Origin: CBDCUQ01 sp965222835
Lineage (GTDB): Bacteria > Pseudomonadota > Alphaproteobacteria > Rhizobiales > Hyphomicrobiaceae
DNA length: 64,000 nt
Reading direction: 5' to 3'
Assembly: GCA_965222835.1 (NCBI GenBank)
Contig: CBDCUQ010000003.1
Coordinates: 558,001 to 622,000, forward strand
Shown here: in pieces, positions 17,174-27,924 of the stretch
Numbering within the stretch: position 1 is the stretch's first letter
Layout: each line of letters starts with the position of its first letter
Program-made: the position numbers and the translations under genes
Notes under the pieces: model-generated
Told to the model about the DNA's origin: nothing
Database searches by the model: none
What the model saw: only the letters and a program-made list of their open reading frames with translations

Positions 17174-19036
17174 ATGTTTTCCTGGTTTGAAAGACGGATC
17201 GACCCCTTTACGGGCGGCTGGGAGCGGCCGCCGGAGACGCTGGCGGCGTTCTTTTGGCACTTCATACGCCAGTCTTGGGGCAGTTTTGCCGCACTTCTGG
17301 CCATTGGCTTTGTCGCCGGCGTCATCGAGGCCTCACTGTTCGCGTTCGTCGGCTCGCTGGTGGACATGATGCGCGAAGCCGAGACGCCGGAGACGTTTCT
17401 CGCCGATCACGGCTATACGCTCCTTTTCATGGCGTTCGTGGCGGCCGTCTTGCGGCCCATCGCCAATTTCCTGCATGCGCTCATCCAATATCAGACGATT
17501 GGCGGCAATTTCACGAGCCTCATTCGCTGGCAGACGCACGCCTATGTGCTGCGCCAGTCTCTCGGCTTCTTTCAGAATGATTTTGCGGGCCGTGTTGCCA
17601 ACAAAGTGATGCAGTCGGGGCAGGCCGTACGCGAGAGCGTGGTCGCTGCGATCGATGCCGTTTGGTTTGTGGCCATCTACTGGCTGACGGCGCTGGCGCT
17701 ATTCGCGTCCGCCGACGTGCGGCTCGTGGCACCTCTCGTCATCTGGTTCATCGCTTATGCCGTGGTGCTCAACTATTTCGTACCACGCCTCAAGGACCGC
17801 GCAGTTGCGACCAGCCGAGCGCGCAGCATGCTCACCGGGCGCATTGTTGACAGCTACACGAACATCCTAACGGTCAAGCTCTTTGCGCACACCGAGCGCG
17901 AGGATGACTACGCCAGAAGCGCCATGCGCGAACAGCTGGCAAGGTTGCAGGAGCAGTTACGCGTCACCACGCTGATGGACGTGGCGCTGTTCGCAATCAA
18001 CGGCATTCTCCTCGTTGGCATTTCCGCGCTCGCGATCTCGCTTTGGTCTAAGGGCCTTGTCACGCTCGGCGCCATTGCGCTGGTGCTGGGCTTGACCATC
18101 CGCATCGTCAACATGTCGGGTTGGGTCTTGTGGACGGTTGCCGGGATTTTCGAGAACATCGGCATCGCGCACGAAAGCATGGAAACAGTATCGCGCCCCT
18201 ACCAAGTGCTCGACCAACCAGAGGCAAAGCCACTCACCGTCACGCAGGGCGAAATCCGCTTCGAGACCGTGGACTTCCGGTACGGGCGGGCGCGATCGTT
18301 TGATGACCGGCATGCGGGCGGCATCATCGACCGGCTCTCACTCGCCATCGCGCCGGGCGAAAAGGTCGGGCTTGTCGGGCGTTCGGGCGCTGGAAAGTCG
18401 ACGCTCGTCAACCTGCTCTTGCGATTCTACGATCTGGAAAGCGGGCGCATTGTGATCGATGGGCAGGACATTGCCACGGTTTCGCAAGATAGTCTGCGTT
18501 CTGCGGTCGGCGTCGTAACGCAGGATACATCCCTTCTCCATCGTTCGGTCATGGATAACATCCTTTATGGCCGACCCGATGCGGACCGCGAGGCCGCTAT
18601 CGCCGCGGCCAAGCGCGCGCACGCCCACGAGTTCATCGAGGAGCTGGCGGATTTCAATGGGCGTAAAGGCTATGCGGCACACGTTGGCGAACGGGGCGTC
18701 AAGCTCTCCGGCGGCCAGCGCCAACGCATCGCCATTGCCCGCGTTCTCTTGAAGAACGCGCCCATCTTGGTGCTCGACGAGGCGACAAGCGCGCTCGACA
18801 GCGAAGTGGAAGCCGCCATTCAAGAGCAGCTCCTCAACCTGATGTCAGGAAAAACGGTGATCGCGATCGCGCACCGGCTCTCGACGATTGCGGCCATGGA
18901 CCGGCTGGTCGTCATGGAGCAGGGCCGGATCATTGAAGAAGGCACGCACGCGGCTTTGCTCAAGAAAGGCGGCCTTTACGCTGATCTCTGGTCGCGCCAA
19001 TCCGGCGGCTTCCTGGCCAGCGAAGCGGCGGAATAG
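17174..19036 (+). CDS. ABC transporter, fused permease and ATP-binding protein
   Basis: A 620-residue half-transporter of the exporter (MsbA/multidrug) type that should dimerise in the inner membrane. About six membrane helices occupy residues 35-330 and the nucleotide-binding domain the rest: Walker A GRSGAGKST near 412, signature LSGGQRQRIAIA near 512, Walker B ILVLDEATSALDSE, and the H-loop IAHRLSTI. The ATG at 17174 begins MFSWFERRIDPF, a start typical of alphaproteobacterial members. It is divergent from hemF and its stop lies just before a 127-bp repeat element. The substrate is not predictable. Confidence 0.9.
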   Translation: MFSWFERRIDPFTGGWERPPETLAAFFWHFIRQSWGSFAALLAIGFVAGVIEASLFAFVGSLVDMMREAETPETFLADHGYTLLFMAFVAAVLRPIANFLHALIQYQTIGGNFTSLIRWQTHAYVLRQSLGFFQNDFAGRVANKVMQSGQAVRESVVAAIDAVWFVAIYWLTALALFASADVRLVAPLVIWFIAYAVVLNYFVPRLKDRAVATSRARSMLTGRIVDSYTNILTVKLFAHTEREDDYARSAMREQLARLQEQLRVTTLMDVALFAINGILLVGISALAISLWSKGLVTLGAIALVLGLTIRIVNMSGWVLWTVAGIFENIGIAHESMETVSRPYQVLDQPEAKPLTVTQGEIRFETVDFRYGRARSFDDRHAGGIIDRLSLAIAPGEKVGLVGRSGAGKSTLVNLLLRFYDLESGRIVIDGQDIATVSQDSLRSAVGVVTQDTSLLHRSVMDNILYGRPDADREAAIAAAKRAHAHEFIEELADFNGRKGYAAHVGERGVKLSGGQRQRIAIARVLLKNAPILVLDEATSALDSEVEAAIQEQLLNLMSGKTVIAIAHRLSTIAAMDRLVVMEQGRIIEEGTHAALLKKGGLYADLWSRQSGGFLASEAAE

Positions 19037-19040
19037 GCTC

Positions 19041-19167
19041 TCGGCTCTTTCGGGCATAGCCGGAGTTACCTGGCCAGCCCACTCCCCCGCCCGGCCACCC
19101 GCAGCGATGATGGATTGGGTGGCCGGGCGGGGGAGTGGGTGGATCGACTTAAATCTGAAATGTACTA
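19041..19167. repeat. 127-bp palindromic element, copy 1 (partly diverged)
   Basis: Contains the conserved core of near-perfect 23-base arms (CCCACTCCCCCGCCCGGCC and its complement, around 19078-19139) separated by about 16 bases, and the 3' flank GGGTGGATCGACTTAAAT seen in the other copies. Its left end is not conserved. Its right end, ACTA, provides the carA stop codon. It lies between convergent genes and could fold into a strong bidirectional hairpin. Confidence 0.75.
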
Positions 19168-20370
19168 GCGCTCGGGTTGTTCCGGCGTGCCCTTCAGCTT
19201 CCGCATCGCGTTGACGAAGCGCGTGAAGAGGTAATGGCTGTCCTGCGGGCCGGGCGAAGCTTCAGGGTGGTGCTGCACGGAAAAGACGGGCTTGCCTTCG
19301 ACGGCAATGCCGCAGTTTGTGCCATCGAAGAGTGAGACGTGGGTTTCGACGACACCGTTTGGCAACGTGTCGCGATCGACGGTGAAGCCGTGGTTCATCG
19401 AGACAATCTCGACCTTGTCGGTGGTGAAGTCCTGCACAGGGTGGTTGGCGCCGTGATGACCTTGATGCATCTTCTTGGTCGCGGCACCGAGGGCAAGGCT
19501 CAGCATCTGGTGTCCGAGACAAATACCGAAAAGCGGTAATCCACTTTCGACCAGCTTCTTGATTTCTGGAACGGCGTATTTGCCGGTGGCAGCGGGGTCG
19601 CCCGGGCCGTTTGAAAGAAAGACGCCATCGGGTTTGCGCGCCAGAACGTCTTCGGCCGACGTCGTCGCCGGCACGACGGTGACCTTGCAGCCCGCGCTCG
19701 CGAGGCAGCGCAGAATATTGCGCTTAAGCCCGTAGTCGAGGGCGACGACGTGGAACTCCGGCTGCTCATTGCGCCCGTAGCCCTTGTTCCAAACCCAGCG
19801 CGTCTCGTCCCAGTCGTAGCTTTGCCCGCTGGTGACATCCGGCACAAGATCGAGACCCAGAAGGCCTGACCATGCGGCCGCCTCGGCCTTGAGCTTGTCG
19901 AGATCGAACGCGCCCGAGGGCTCGTGCGCGACGACGGCGTTGGGCATGCCCTTTTCACGGATACGGGCGGTCAATGCGCGCGTGTCAACATTGGTGATGG
20001 CGATGATGCCGCGCGCCCTCAGCCACTGATCTAAATGCTCGGCGGCGCGATAGTTGGAGGGATTGGTTACATCAGCGCGCAGCACGCAACCGCGCACGCC
20101 TGAACGGGCGGCGAGGTTCGACGTTTCCGTGTCCTCGGGATTGGCGCCGACATTGCCAATGTGTGGGAAGGTGAAGGTAATGATCTGCCCGGCATAACTG
20201 GGATCGGTCAGGATTTCCTGATAGCCGGTCATGGCGGTGTTGAAGCACACCTCGCCGACCGCAGAGCCGGTTGCGCCGAGGCCGACACCGGTGACGACGG
20301 TCCCGTCGTCCAGCACAAGCCGGGCCGTTTCGAGTGTATCGGTCCAGGGTGCAGGGGCGGCAACGGTCAT
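19165..20370 (-). CDS. carA: Carbamoyl-phosphate synthase small subunit
   Basis: Glutamine amidotransferase subunit that releases ammonia for carbamoyl phosphate synthesis (arginine and pyrimidines). The 401-residue protein has an N-terminal CPSase_sm_chain domain (LVLDDGTVVTG, FNTAMTGYQEILTDPSYAGQ) and a class I amidotransferase domain with nucleophile Cys in FGICLGHQML, and His/Glu in VQHHPEASPGP. The ATG at 20370 follows GGAG and is chosen because the family begins there; the frame extends 107 residues upstream without homology. carB is not in the window. The stop codon is formed within a 127-bp repeat element. It is divergent from the yqeY-like gene, with a 229-base gap for both promoters. 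Confidence 0.95.
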   Translation of the reverse strand: MTVAAPAPWTDTLETARLVLDDGTVVTGVGLGATGSAVGEVCFNTAMTGYQEILTDPSYAGQIITFTFPHIGNVGANPEDTETSNLAARSGVRGCVLRADVTNPSNYRAAEHLDQWLRARGIIAITNVDTRALTARIREKGMPNAVVAHEPSGAFDLDKLKAEAAAWSGLLGLDLVPDVTSGQSYDWDETRWVWNKGYGRNEQPEFHVVALDYGLKRNILRCLASAGCKVTVVPATTSAEDVLARKPDGVFLSNGPGDPAATGKYAVPEIKKLVESGLPLFGICLGHQMLSLALGAATKKMHQGHHGANHPVQDFTTDKVEIVSMNHGFTVDRDTLPNGVVETHVSLFDGTNCGIAVEGKPVFSVQHHPEASPGPQDSHYLFTRFVNAMRKLKGTPEQPER

Positions 20371-20599
20371 CGACAGCTCCAGACAGGTTCGATTGGCACT
20401 CGCGCCCACCTGTCCCGCAGCCGCATCTGCGCGCGGGGTGTCCAAGGGCGAACACGGGGTCAGATCGGCGCGGACCGTAGGGGATGGGGGAGCCGAGGTC
20501 AACGCAGAGGGAGGCGTGATTGGGGGCCATTGTGACGCCCGGTTGCACCGGCTGCCGCGGCCCCTTACATGCTGCCGTTCACACCCACAGGAGAACCCC

Positions 20600-21037
20600 A
20601 TGCGCGACCGTATCCGGGACGACACAAAGGCCGCTATGAAGGCCGGCGACAAAGCCAAGGTCGGCGTCCTCAGGCTCGTCAGTGCCGCCATTCAGGCCTT
20701 CGAAATCGAGGCGAAACGCGAGCCCACGGAGGCCGACGTGCTGGCGGTGATGACCAAAATGGTGAAGCAGCGCCGCGATTCCATCGCGCAGTACACCAAG
20801 GGCGGCCGACCCGAGCTTGCCGCCCAGGAGGAGGCCGAAATCGCCGTCATCGAAGCCTATCTGCCCAAACAGATGGACGAAGCGGCCGCAAAGGCCGCCA
20901 TCGCCGCGGTGGTCAAGGAGCTCGGTGCCGCAACGCCCAAAGACATGGGCAAAGTCATGGGTGCCCTTAAACAGAAGTATTCGGGGCAGATGGACTTTGG
21001 CAAAGCCAGCGGCTGGGTGAAGGAAATGTTGGGCTAG
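20600..21037 (+). CDS. GatB/YqeY domain protein
   Basis: A 145-residue protein consisting of the YqeY domain, homologous to the C-terminal tail of GatB, which binds tRNA in the amidotransferase. Typical features are MRDRIRDDTKAAMKAGDK at the start, IEAYLPKQMDEAA in the middle and the terminal MGALKQKYSGQMDFGKAS. An AGGAG box lies eight bases upstream of the ATG. Its role as a stand-alone protein is unclear; amidotransferase or tRNA-related functions are suggested. The neighbourhood carA, yqeY, dnaG, rpoD is a familiar alphaproteobacterial order. Confidence 0.92.
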   Translation: MRDRIRDDTKAAMKAGDKAKVGVLRLVSAAIQAFEIEAKREPTEADVLAVMTKMVKQRRDSIAQYTKGGRPELAAQEEAEIAVIEAYLPKQMDEAAAKAAIAAVVKELGAATPKDMGKVMGALKQKYSGQMDFGKASGWVKEMLG

Positions 21038-21225
21038 GCAACAGGGAGCGGGCAGCTGGCAGCGCGGCGCATGCCGCTCCGCTTACGCTGTCCTGCTGCC
21101 GGTTGCCGGCGGCCCGTTCACGCCCTGTGGATAACGGGAACCAATGGACCTACACCCCGCGACCGTCGAGGCACGCACTTGCGAATCACTTAGCCTCCCG
21201 CCTATCCGGCTACGAGCACACGCCC

Positions 21226-23181
21226 ATGCGATTTCCGCCTCATATCCTGGACGAGATCCGGTCTCGGCTTCCTGTCAGCACGGTTGTCGGGCGTAAGGTC
21301 GCGCTCAAAAAGAAGGGCCGCGAATGGGCCGGGCTTTCGCCGTTCAAAGTCGAGAAGACGCCGTCGTTCTTCGTCAACGACCAGAAGGGCTTTTATCACT
21401 GCTTCGCCTCCGGCGAGCACGGTGACATTTTCAAGTTCCTGATGGTGATGGAAGGCCTCACGTTTCCCGAGGCGGTGGAACGGCTTGCCGAAGAAGCCGG
21501 TGTGGCGCTGCCCAAACCCGACATACGGGATCAAGCGCGCGAGGATCAGCGTCAACGCCTTTATACGCTTGTTGAAGCCAGCGCCGCGTTTTTCGAGGAG
21601 CAACTGCGCACGCGTGAGGGGGGCGAGGCGCGCGATTATCTCGATAAGCGCGGGTTGCGTCGTGACACACTCGCCGAGTTCCGCATCGGCTATGCCCCCA
21701 ATTCACGTGGCGCCCTCAAAACCCACCTTGCGAAATCAGGCTTTACCACCGACGAGATGGCGACGGCCGGTATGCTGATTGCCGGTGAGGATATTCCCGA
21801 ACCCTACGACCGCTTTCGCCATCGCGTGATGTTTCCCATCGCCGATACAAAGGGACGCGTTATTGCGTTCGGCGGGCGCGCGCTCGATCCGAACGCGTCG
21901 GCCAAATATCTGAACTCGCCGGAGACGCCGCTTTTCCACAAGGGTTACGTCCTGTTCAATGCGCATCGGGCGCGGCCAAAGGCCTTCGATGCCGGCCGTA
22001 TTATTGCGGTTGAGGGCTACATGGATGCGGTGGCGCTTGCTGAAGCCGGGTTTGGCGAAGTCGTGGCACCGCTTGGCACGGCATTGACTGAGGACCAGAT
22101 CAAACTCCTGTGGCGCATGGCCGACGAGCCGATCCTTTGCTTCGATGGCGACAGCGCGGGGCGCAAAGCGGCCCACCGTGCCGTCGACACCGTGCTGCCG
22201 CATCTGGTTCCGGGAAAGAGCCTCACGTTCGCGTTCCTGCCGAACGGACTTGATCCCGATGATCTCATTCGCCAACAGGGCGCCGAGGCTATGGAGGCTG
22301 TGCTTTTGCGGGCGCGGCCGCTGGTCGAGGTTCTGATCGAGCGAGAATTCGGTCAGGGCGATTGGTCGACACCGGAACGCCGGGCCCACCTGGAAAAGCA
22401 GTTGCGCGATCTCGTGCACAAGATCCCAGATGGCGCGATCCGGTCCCACTACCAGCGGGCCGTTTCCGATAAGTTGGCATCGACCTGGGGACATGTGCCG
22501 AAGCGGGGACCGGCCGGCGGCGGCCGCGGCCGGCCAGACCCGGCGGGTGGGCGAAGCACCCCCTGGCGTCCCCCAGACGGCCGCCCGTCAACCAGGGGTC
22601 GGGCACCTGACCGCTCCGGAAGGCCTGGCTCGTGGCAAGAAGCCCGCCCCAACGCGTCTGAAAGTCTCAGAAAAAGTGCCCTCGCGGCCGGCGCGGGCGC
22701 CGCTTTACCTTATCGTGAAGCGCTTCTCCTAAGAGCCATGCTCAACCACCCGTGGTTGGCCGTCGACCACGCGGAGGAGGTGGCGGCGCAGCCGTTTACC
22801 GCACCTGCGCTTTCCAGGTTACGCGATGCCATACTTTCTGCGGTAACACTTGAAAATAACCTTGACAGCGCCGCGCTACGCTCCCACTTGAGCAGATTGG
22901 GTGCCGACAGGACCGTTGATCTCATCGAGCACTCGACTACGCATAGGTGCGACAGGTTCGCGGAACCGGACGCCGGACGCGCCGAGGTGGAAGATGGCTG
23001 GCGCCACGCCCTCGCGCTGCATGACCGGCAGGTTGGATTGCGACAGTCGCTCGAAGCCGCCGAGCGAGCTTGGCATGAAGATCGCAGTGATGAGGCATTC
23101 GCCCGCATTTGCGATATTCAGGCGCAGCTTGCGCGCATGAGTATGCCGGAGGCACTCGACCAAGCCAGCGAGGACGTCTGA
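21226..23181 (+). CDS. dnaG: DNA primase
   Basis: Synthesises RNA primers at the replication fork. The 651-residue protein has the N-terminal zinc-domain fold, a TOPRIM core (IIAVEGYMDAVALAEAGF near 258 and LCFDGDSAGRKAA near 305) and a C-terminal helicase-binding part. The zinc ligands are largely lost: the usual CPFH is SPFK, and FHCFGCG is YHCFASG, so only one Cys remains. A Gly/Pro/Arg-rich linker spans about residues 420-480. The ATG at 21226 is chosen because the conserved MRFPPHILDEIRSRLP starts there; the frame itself is open from 21103. rpoD follows 198 bases later. Confidence 0.93.
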   Translation: MRFPPHILDEIRSRLPVSTVVGRKVALKKKGREWAGLSPFKVEKTPSFFVNDQKGFYHCFASGEHGDIFKFLMVMEGLTFPEAVERLAEEAGVALPKPDIRDQAREDQRQRLYTLVEASAAFFEEQLRTREGGEARDYLDKRGLRRDTLAEFRIGYAPNSRGALKTHLAKSGFTTDEMATAGMLIAGEDIPEPYDRFRHRVMFPIADTKGRVIAFGGRALDPNASAKYLNSPETPLFHKGYVLFNAHRARPKAFDAGRIIAVEGYMDAVALAEAGFGEVVAPLGTALTEDQIKLLWRMADEPILCFDGDSAGRKAAHRAVDTVLPHLVPGKSLTFAFLPNGLDPDDLIRQQGAEAMEAVLLRARPLVEVLIEREFGQGDWSTPERRAHLEKQLRDLVHKIPDGAIRSHYQRAVSDKLASTWGHVPKRGPAGGGRGRPDPAGGRSTPWRPPDGRPSTRGRAPDRSGRPGSWQEARPNASESLRKSALAAGAGAALPYREALLLRAMLNHPWLAVDHAEEVAAQPFTAPALSRLRDAILSAVTLENNLDSAALRSHLSRLGADRTVDLIEHSTTHRCDRFAEPDAGRAEVEDGWRHALALHDRQVGLRQSLEAAERAWHEDRSDEAFARICDIQAQLARMSMPEALDQASEDV

Positions 23182-23379
23182 GACGATGACAACCGAACCG
23201 CGCCAGCCAAACCCCTTCCAATCCCGCAATCCGTGGACCGTGCTCCTGTATCGGACCTGGAACCCGTACTGCGACCCTCTTCATTCGCGGCACTCCGTGC
23301 CCAACCCCTCTTGCGTCGTTTCGAGCTGAACGGGCCTTCGCCTGCGACAGCTGCGATCGACCTCAACACGGCATGACCT

Positions 23380-25515
<2,136 letters not shown>

Positions 25516-25569
25516 GCGGCGCGGCCCGAGGCTTGGCGCGTTGCATTGGAATTGACAGGGCTGCAACCC

Positions 25570-25950
25570 ATGACCACAACCGGCGGGCCATTTAATTTCG
25601 AATTTCTTGAGGCCTTCGGCGTGCCCTTGCAGCGCGTCAAGGCGGGGGAGACCTTGTTCCGCACAGGCGAAACCGGCAAGGCGATGTATCTCGTGGTGGA
25701 AGGTAAGCTCGAAGTGCGCGTTGGCGACAAGCCGGTGGAAACGGTTGGGATGCACGGTATCGTCGGCGAGATGGCGCTGATTGACAACGCGCCGCGCAGT
25801 GCCACCGCGGTTGCGCTGACCCCGGTCGAGGTGGCCGCGATCGACCGCGATGTGTTCCTGACGCTTGTGGCCGAAAGCCCGGCCTTCTCGCTTTACGTCA
25901 TGAAGCTCATGGCGGCGCGCATCCGGCATATGAACGAGCAGGCGGGCTGA
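25570..25950 (+). CDS. Small cyclic nucleotide-binding-domain protein
   Basis: A 126-residue protein made of one cNMP-binding (CAP_ED) domain: GETLFRTGETGKAMYLVVEG, VGEMALIDNAPRSATAVAL with the phosphate-binding-cassette-like RSATA, and a terminal helix. No DNA-binding domain follows, so it is not a CRP transcription factor. The ATG at 25570 (MTTTGGPFN) is chosen; a TTG at 25546 is open in frame. The gene next to it, on the other strand, encodes a patatin with the same kind of domain, suggesting a shared signal; that is inference. Confidence 0.8.
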   Translation: MTTTGGPFNFEFLEAFGVPLQRVKAGETLFRTGETGKAMYLVVEGKLEVRVGDKPVETVGMHGIVGEMALIDNAPRSATAVALTPVEVAAIDRDVFLTLVAESPAFSLYVMKLMAARIRHMNEQAG

Positions 25951-25990
25951 GCGCGGGCTTCATACGGCGCCCGAATTGCCCGGTTTCGCT

Positions 25991-27796
25991 TCACCTCTCT
26001 AGTGCCGGGTGACCGGTTTCTTTGACGCGCAGCAATTCTTCTTTGCCCCACTTGTAAGCCCCCTGCATCACCTCGCTGTGCCGGTGCCAATCGAGGAAGC
26101 CCATATCAGCGGGGATGGGCGGCACGAGGAGCAGGTCTTGCGGTTCTATGTGGTTGGTGAAGCCGTGCCGGTTGGCCATCAGGGAACGCATCAGAACCGT
26201 TGAGAGACCGGGCGCTTCCGGTAGAAGCCCGCGCCGCCGGGGGTCGAGCGCGCGCATCAAGAGCTCGCTGCGGCTCGGTAGCGTCTCATAATCCACATCG
26301 AACCGTTCGAGCTCGGGCATCTCGAAACTGACGACGACGTTGGGGCCGCTCTTCAATTCGTGCATGACGCGTACGGGAACGTTGTCCAAGAGACAGCCGT
26401 CGACCAGCATCTCGCCGTCTTTTGTGTAGACGGGCGGAAGGAGAACCGGGATGGAGGCGGAGGCGCGGATTGCGGTCCAGAGGCTGCCGGTGCGGTGGGT
26501 GTGCAGCGTGTAGCGCGAGAGGTTCGTCGAGACGGCAAAGAAGGGCAGCCACAAATCCTCGATGCCGAAGCCGCTGAACACGCGCTTCAGCTGATCGTCG
26601 AAGTTCGAATGGTCGAGAATAGAATAGCGCGGCAACGTATAGCGGTGCATGGCCTTGTTGGTCACGAACATGTCGTGCAGGACGTCGTCGATTTCTTCCG
26701 GGCTTCTTGTAAGCATAAAGGCCGCGGCGAGGGCTGCGCCGCCAGACGTACCGCCCATGATGTCGAAAGTGAAACCATCTTCCAGCAGCGCCTTGTAGAT
26801 GCCGGCATGGGCCGCACAGAAGGCTCCCCCACCGCACGTCACAAGACCTAGAGCGGTGCCGCTTACAAACCGGAACAAGCGTTCAAAGTCTTGCCTGCTG
26901 TTGAGGGCGACGTGGTGATGCATGGTGATCGCGCGACCGCGGAGCCAACGCGATGTGCCGGTGACCCGGCCTCGCCTGTCATGCACGAGGACGAGGCGGT
27001 GTGAGTCCGCTGGAAGAAGTTCTGCGGCAAAGGATTCAAGGGCGTTGATCTCTGCATCGGTATCGTGACGGCCGGCCGCAATCACCAAATCCGCATGGCG
27101 GATGAGCTTTTCACTCCACGGTGTCAGATCGTGATCGCCAATGAAGAGCACGTAATCGTACGCGCGTTCGAGATCATTGAGGCGGCGGGTCATCTCAGTG
27201 CTGTCACCCTCAATGCCGTCGCCGAGAATGCTTTGCGCACTTTCCGAAGTGACAACGAGACTACGCGCCTTGCGCTCAAACAGGTCCGTCAGTTGTTTGA
27301 CAAAGGCTAAAGGTAGTGGTGCCCATCCGGCTCGGATAACGGCGATGGTGCGCGGGCGCGGATCGGGCGGGGGTGCGCCCGCCGCCGTTGTCGCGGCCAG
27401 CCGATCGGCGAGTGTCGCGGTGAGGTCCGGCCAGATTCGGGGATGCTTGGCGGCAAACGCATCGAAGTCATCGCGGCTCAGCCGAAGCACCAGACTGTCG
27501 CGCATGGCGCTTACAGTGGCGGTGCGGGGCGCGCCCGTCAGAAACCCGATCTCTCCGATGGGCTGGTCGGGCCCGATTTCGGTGATCCGGGTCTTTCGGC
27601 CGTCGCGGTTGACCGAAAATCGGCCGGAAACGACGATATAGAGTGCATCGGCGGCCTCGCCCTGGCGCATCAGCACCTCGCCCCGGGGGACGGCCAGTGT
27701 TTCGAGTTCGGCCGCCATGTCGGCCAGCGCGCTCGCGTCCAGATTGGCAAATATGCCAATGTTTTCTAGGCTTTCTTTGGGCCGGCTGGGGCTCAT
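25991..27796 (-). CDS. Patatin-like phospholipase with N-terminal cNMP-binding domain
   Basis: NTE/RssA-type serine hydrolase of 601 residues. Residues 10-130 form a cyclic nucleotide-binding-like domain (GEVLMRQGEAADALYIVVSG, IGEIGFLTGAPRTATVSAM). Residues 315-485 form the patatin domain: glycine-rich oxyanion CGGGAFCAAHAG, nucleophile Ser351 in GGTSGGAAL, and Asp466 in LVDGCLLDNVP. The arrangement resembles neuropathy target esterase and Rv2565-type proteins that hydrolyse lysophospholipids. No signal peptide is seen. It is divergent from the lipoprotein patatin gene, with 128 bases between the starts. Confidence 0.9.
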   Translation of the reverse strand: MSPSRPKESLENIGIFANLDASALADMAAELETLAVPRGEVLMRQGEAADALYIVVSGRFSVNRDGRKTRITEIGPDQPIGEIGFLTGAPRTATVSAMRDSLVLRLSRDDFDAFAAKHPRIWPDLTATLADRLAATTAAGAPPPDPRPRTIAVIRAGWAPLPLAFVKQLTDLFERKARSLVVTSESAQSILGDGIEGDSTEMTRRLNDLERAYDYVLFIGDHDLTPWSEKLIRHADLVIAAGRHDTDAEINALESFAAELLPADSHRLVLVHDRRGRVTGTSRWLRGRAITMHHHVALNSRQDFERLFRFVSGTALGLVTCGGGAFCAAHAGIYKALLEDGFTFDIMGGTSGGAALAAAFMLTRSPEEIDDVLHDMFVTNKAMHRYTLPRYSILDHSNFDDQLKRVFSGFGIEDLWLPFFAVSTNLSRYTLHTHRTGSLWTAIRASASIPVLLPPVYTKDGEMLVDGCLLDNVPVRVMHELKSGPNVVVSFEMPELERFDVDYETLPSRSELLMRALDPRRRGLLPEAPGLSTVLMRSLMANRHGFTNHIEPQDLLLVPPIPADMGFLDWHRHSEVMQGAYKWGKEELLRVKETGHPALER

Positions 27797-27924
27797 TTAG
27801 GCAAGTCCGAGGTGAAGCTTCCGAGTATAGTCCAACCACCAACGCGCCTGCCGGGGAGGACCGTCAAAATCACGCTAATCTTCCAAGCATGACTAATTCC
27901 TAACCATACCGCGGGAACAGCCAC

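Noticed and set aside
23185..23331. A 48-codon frame between dnaG and rpoD
   Set aside because: It overlaps the likely rpoD leader, lacks a good ribosome site and has no recognisable features; a leader peptide cannot be excluded.
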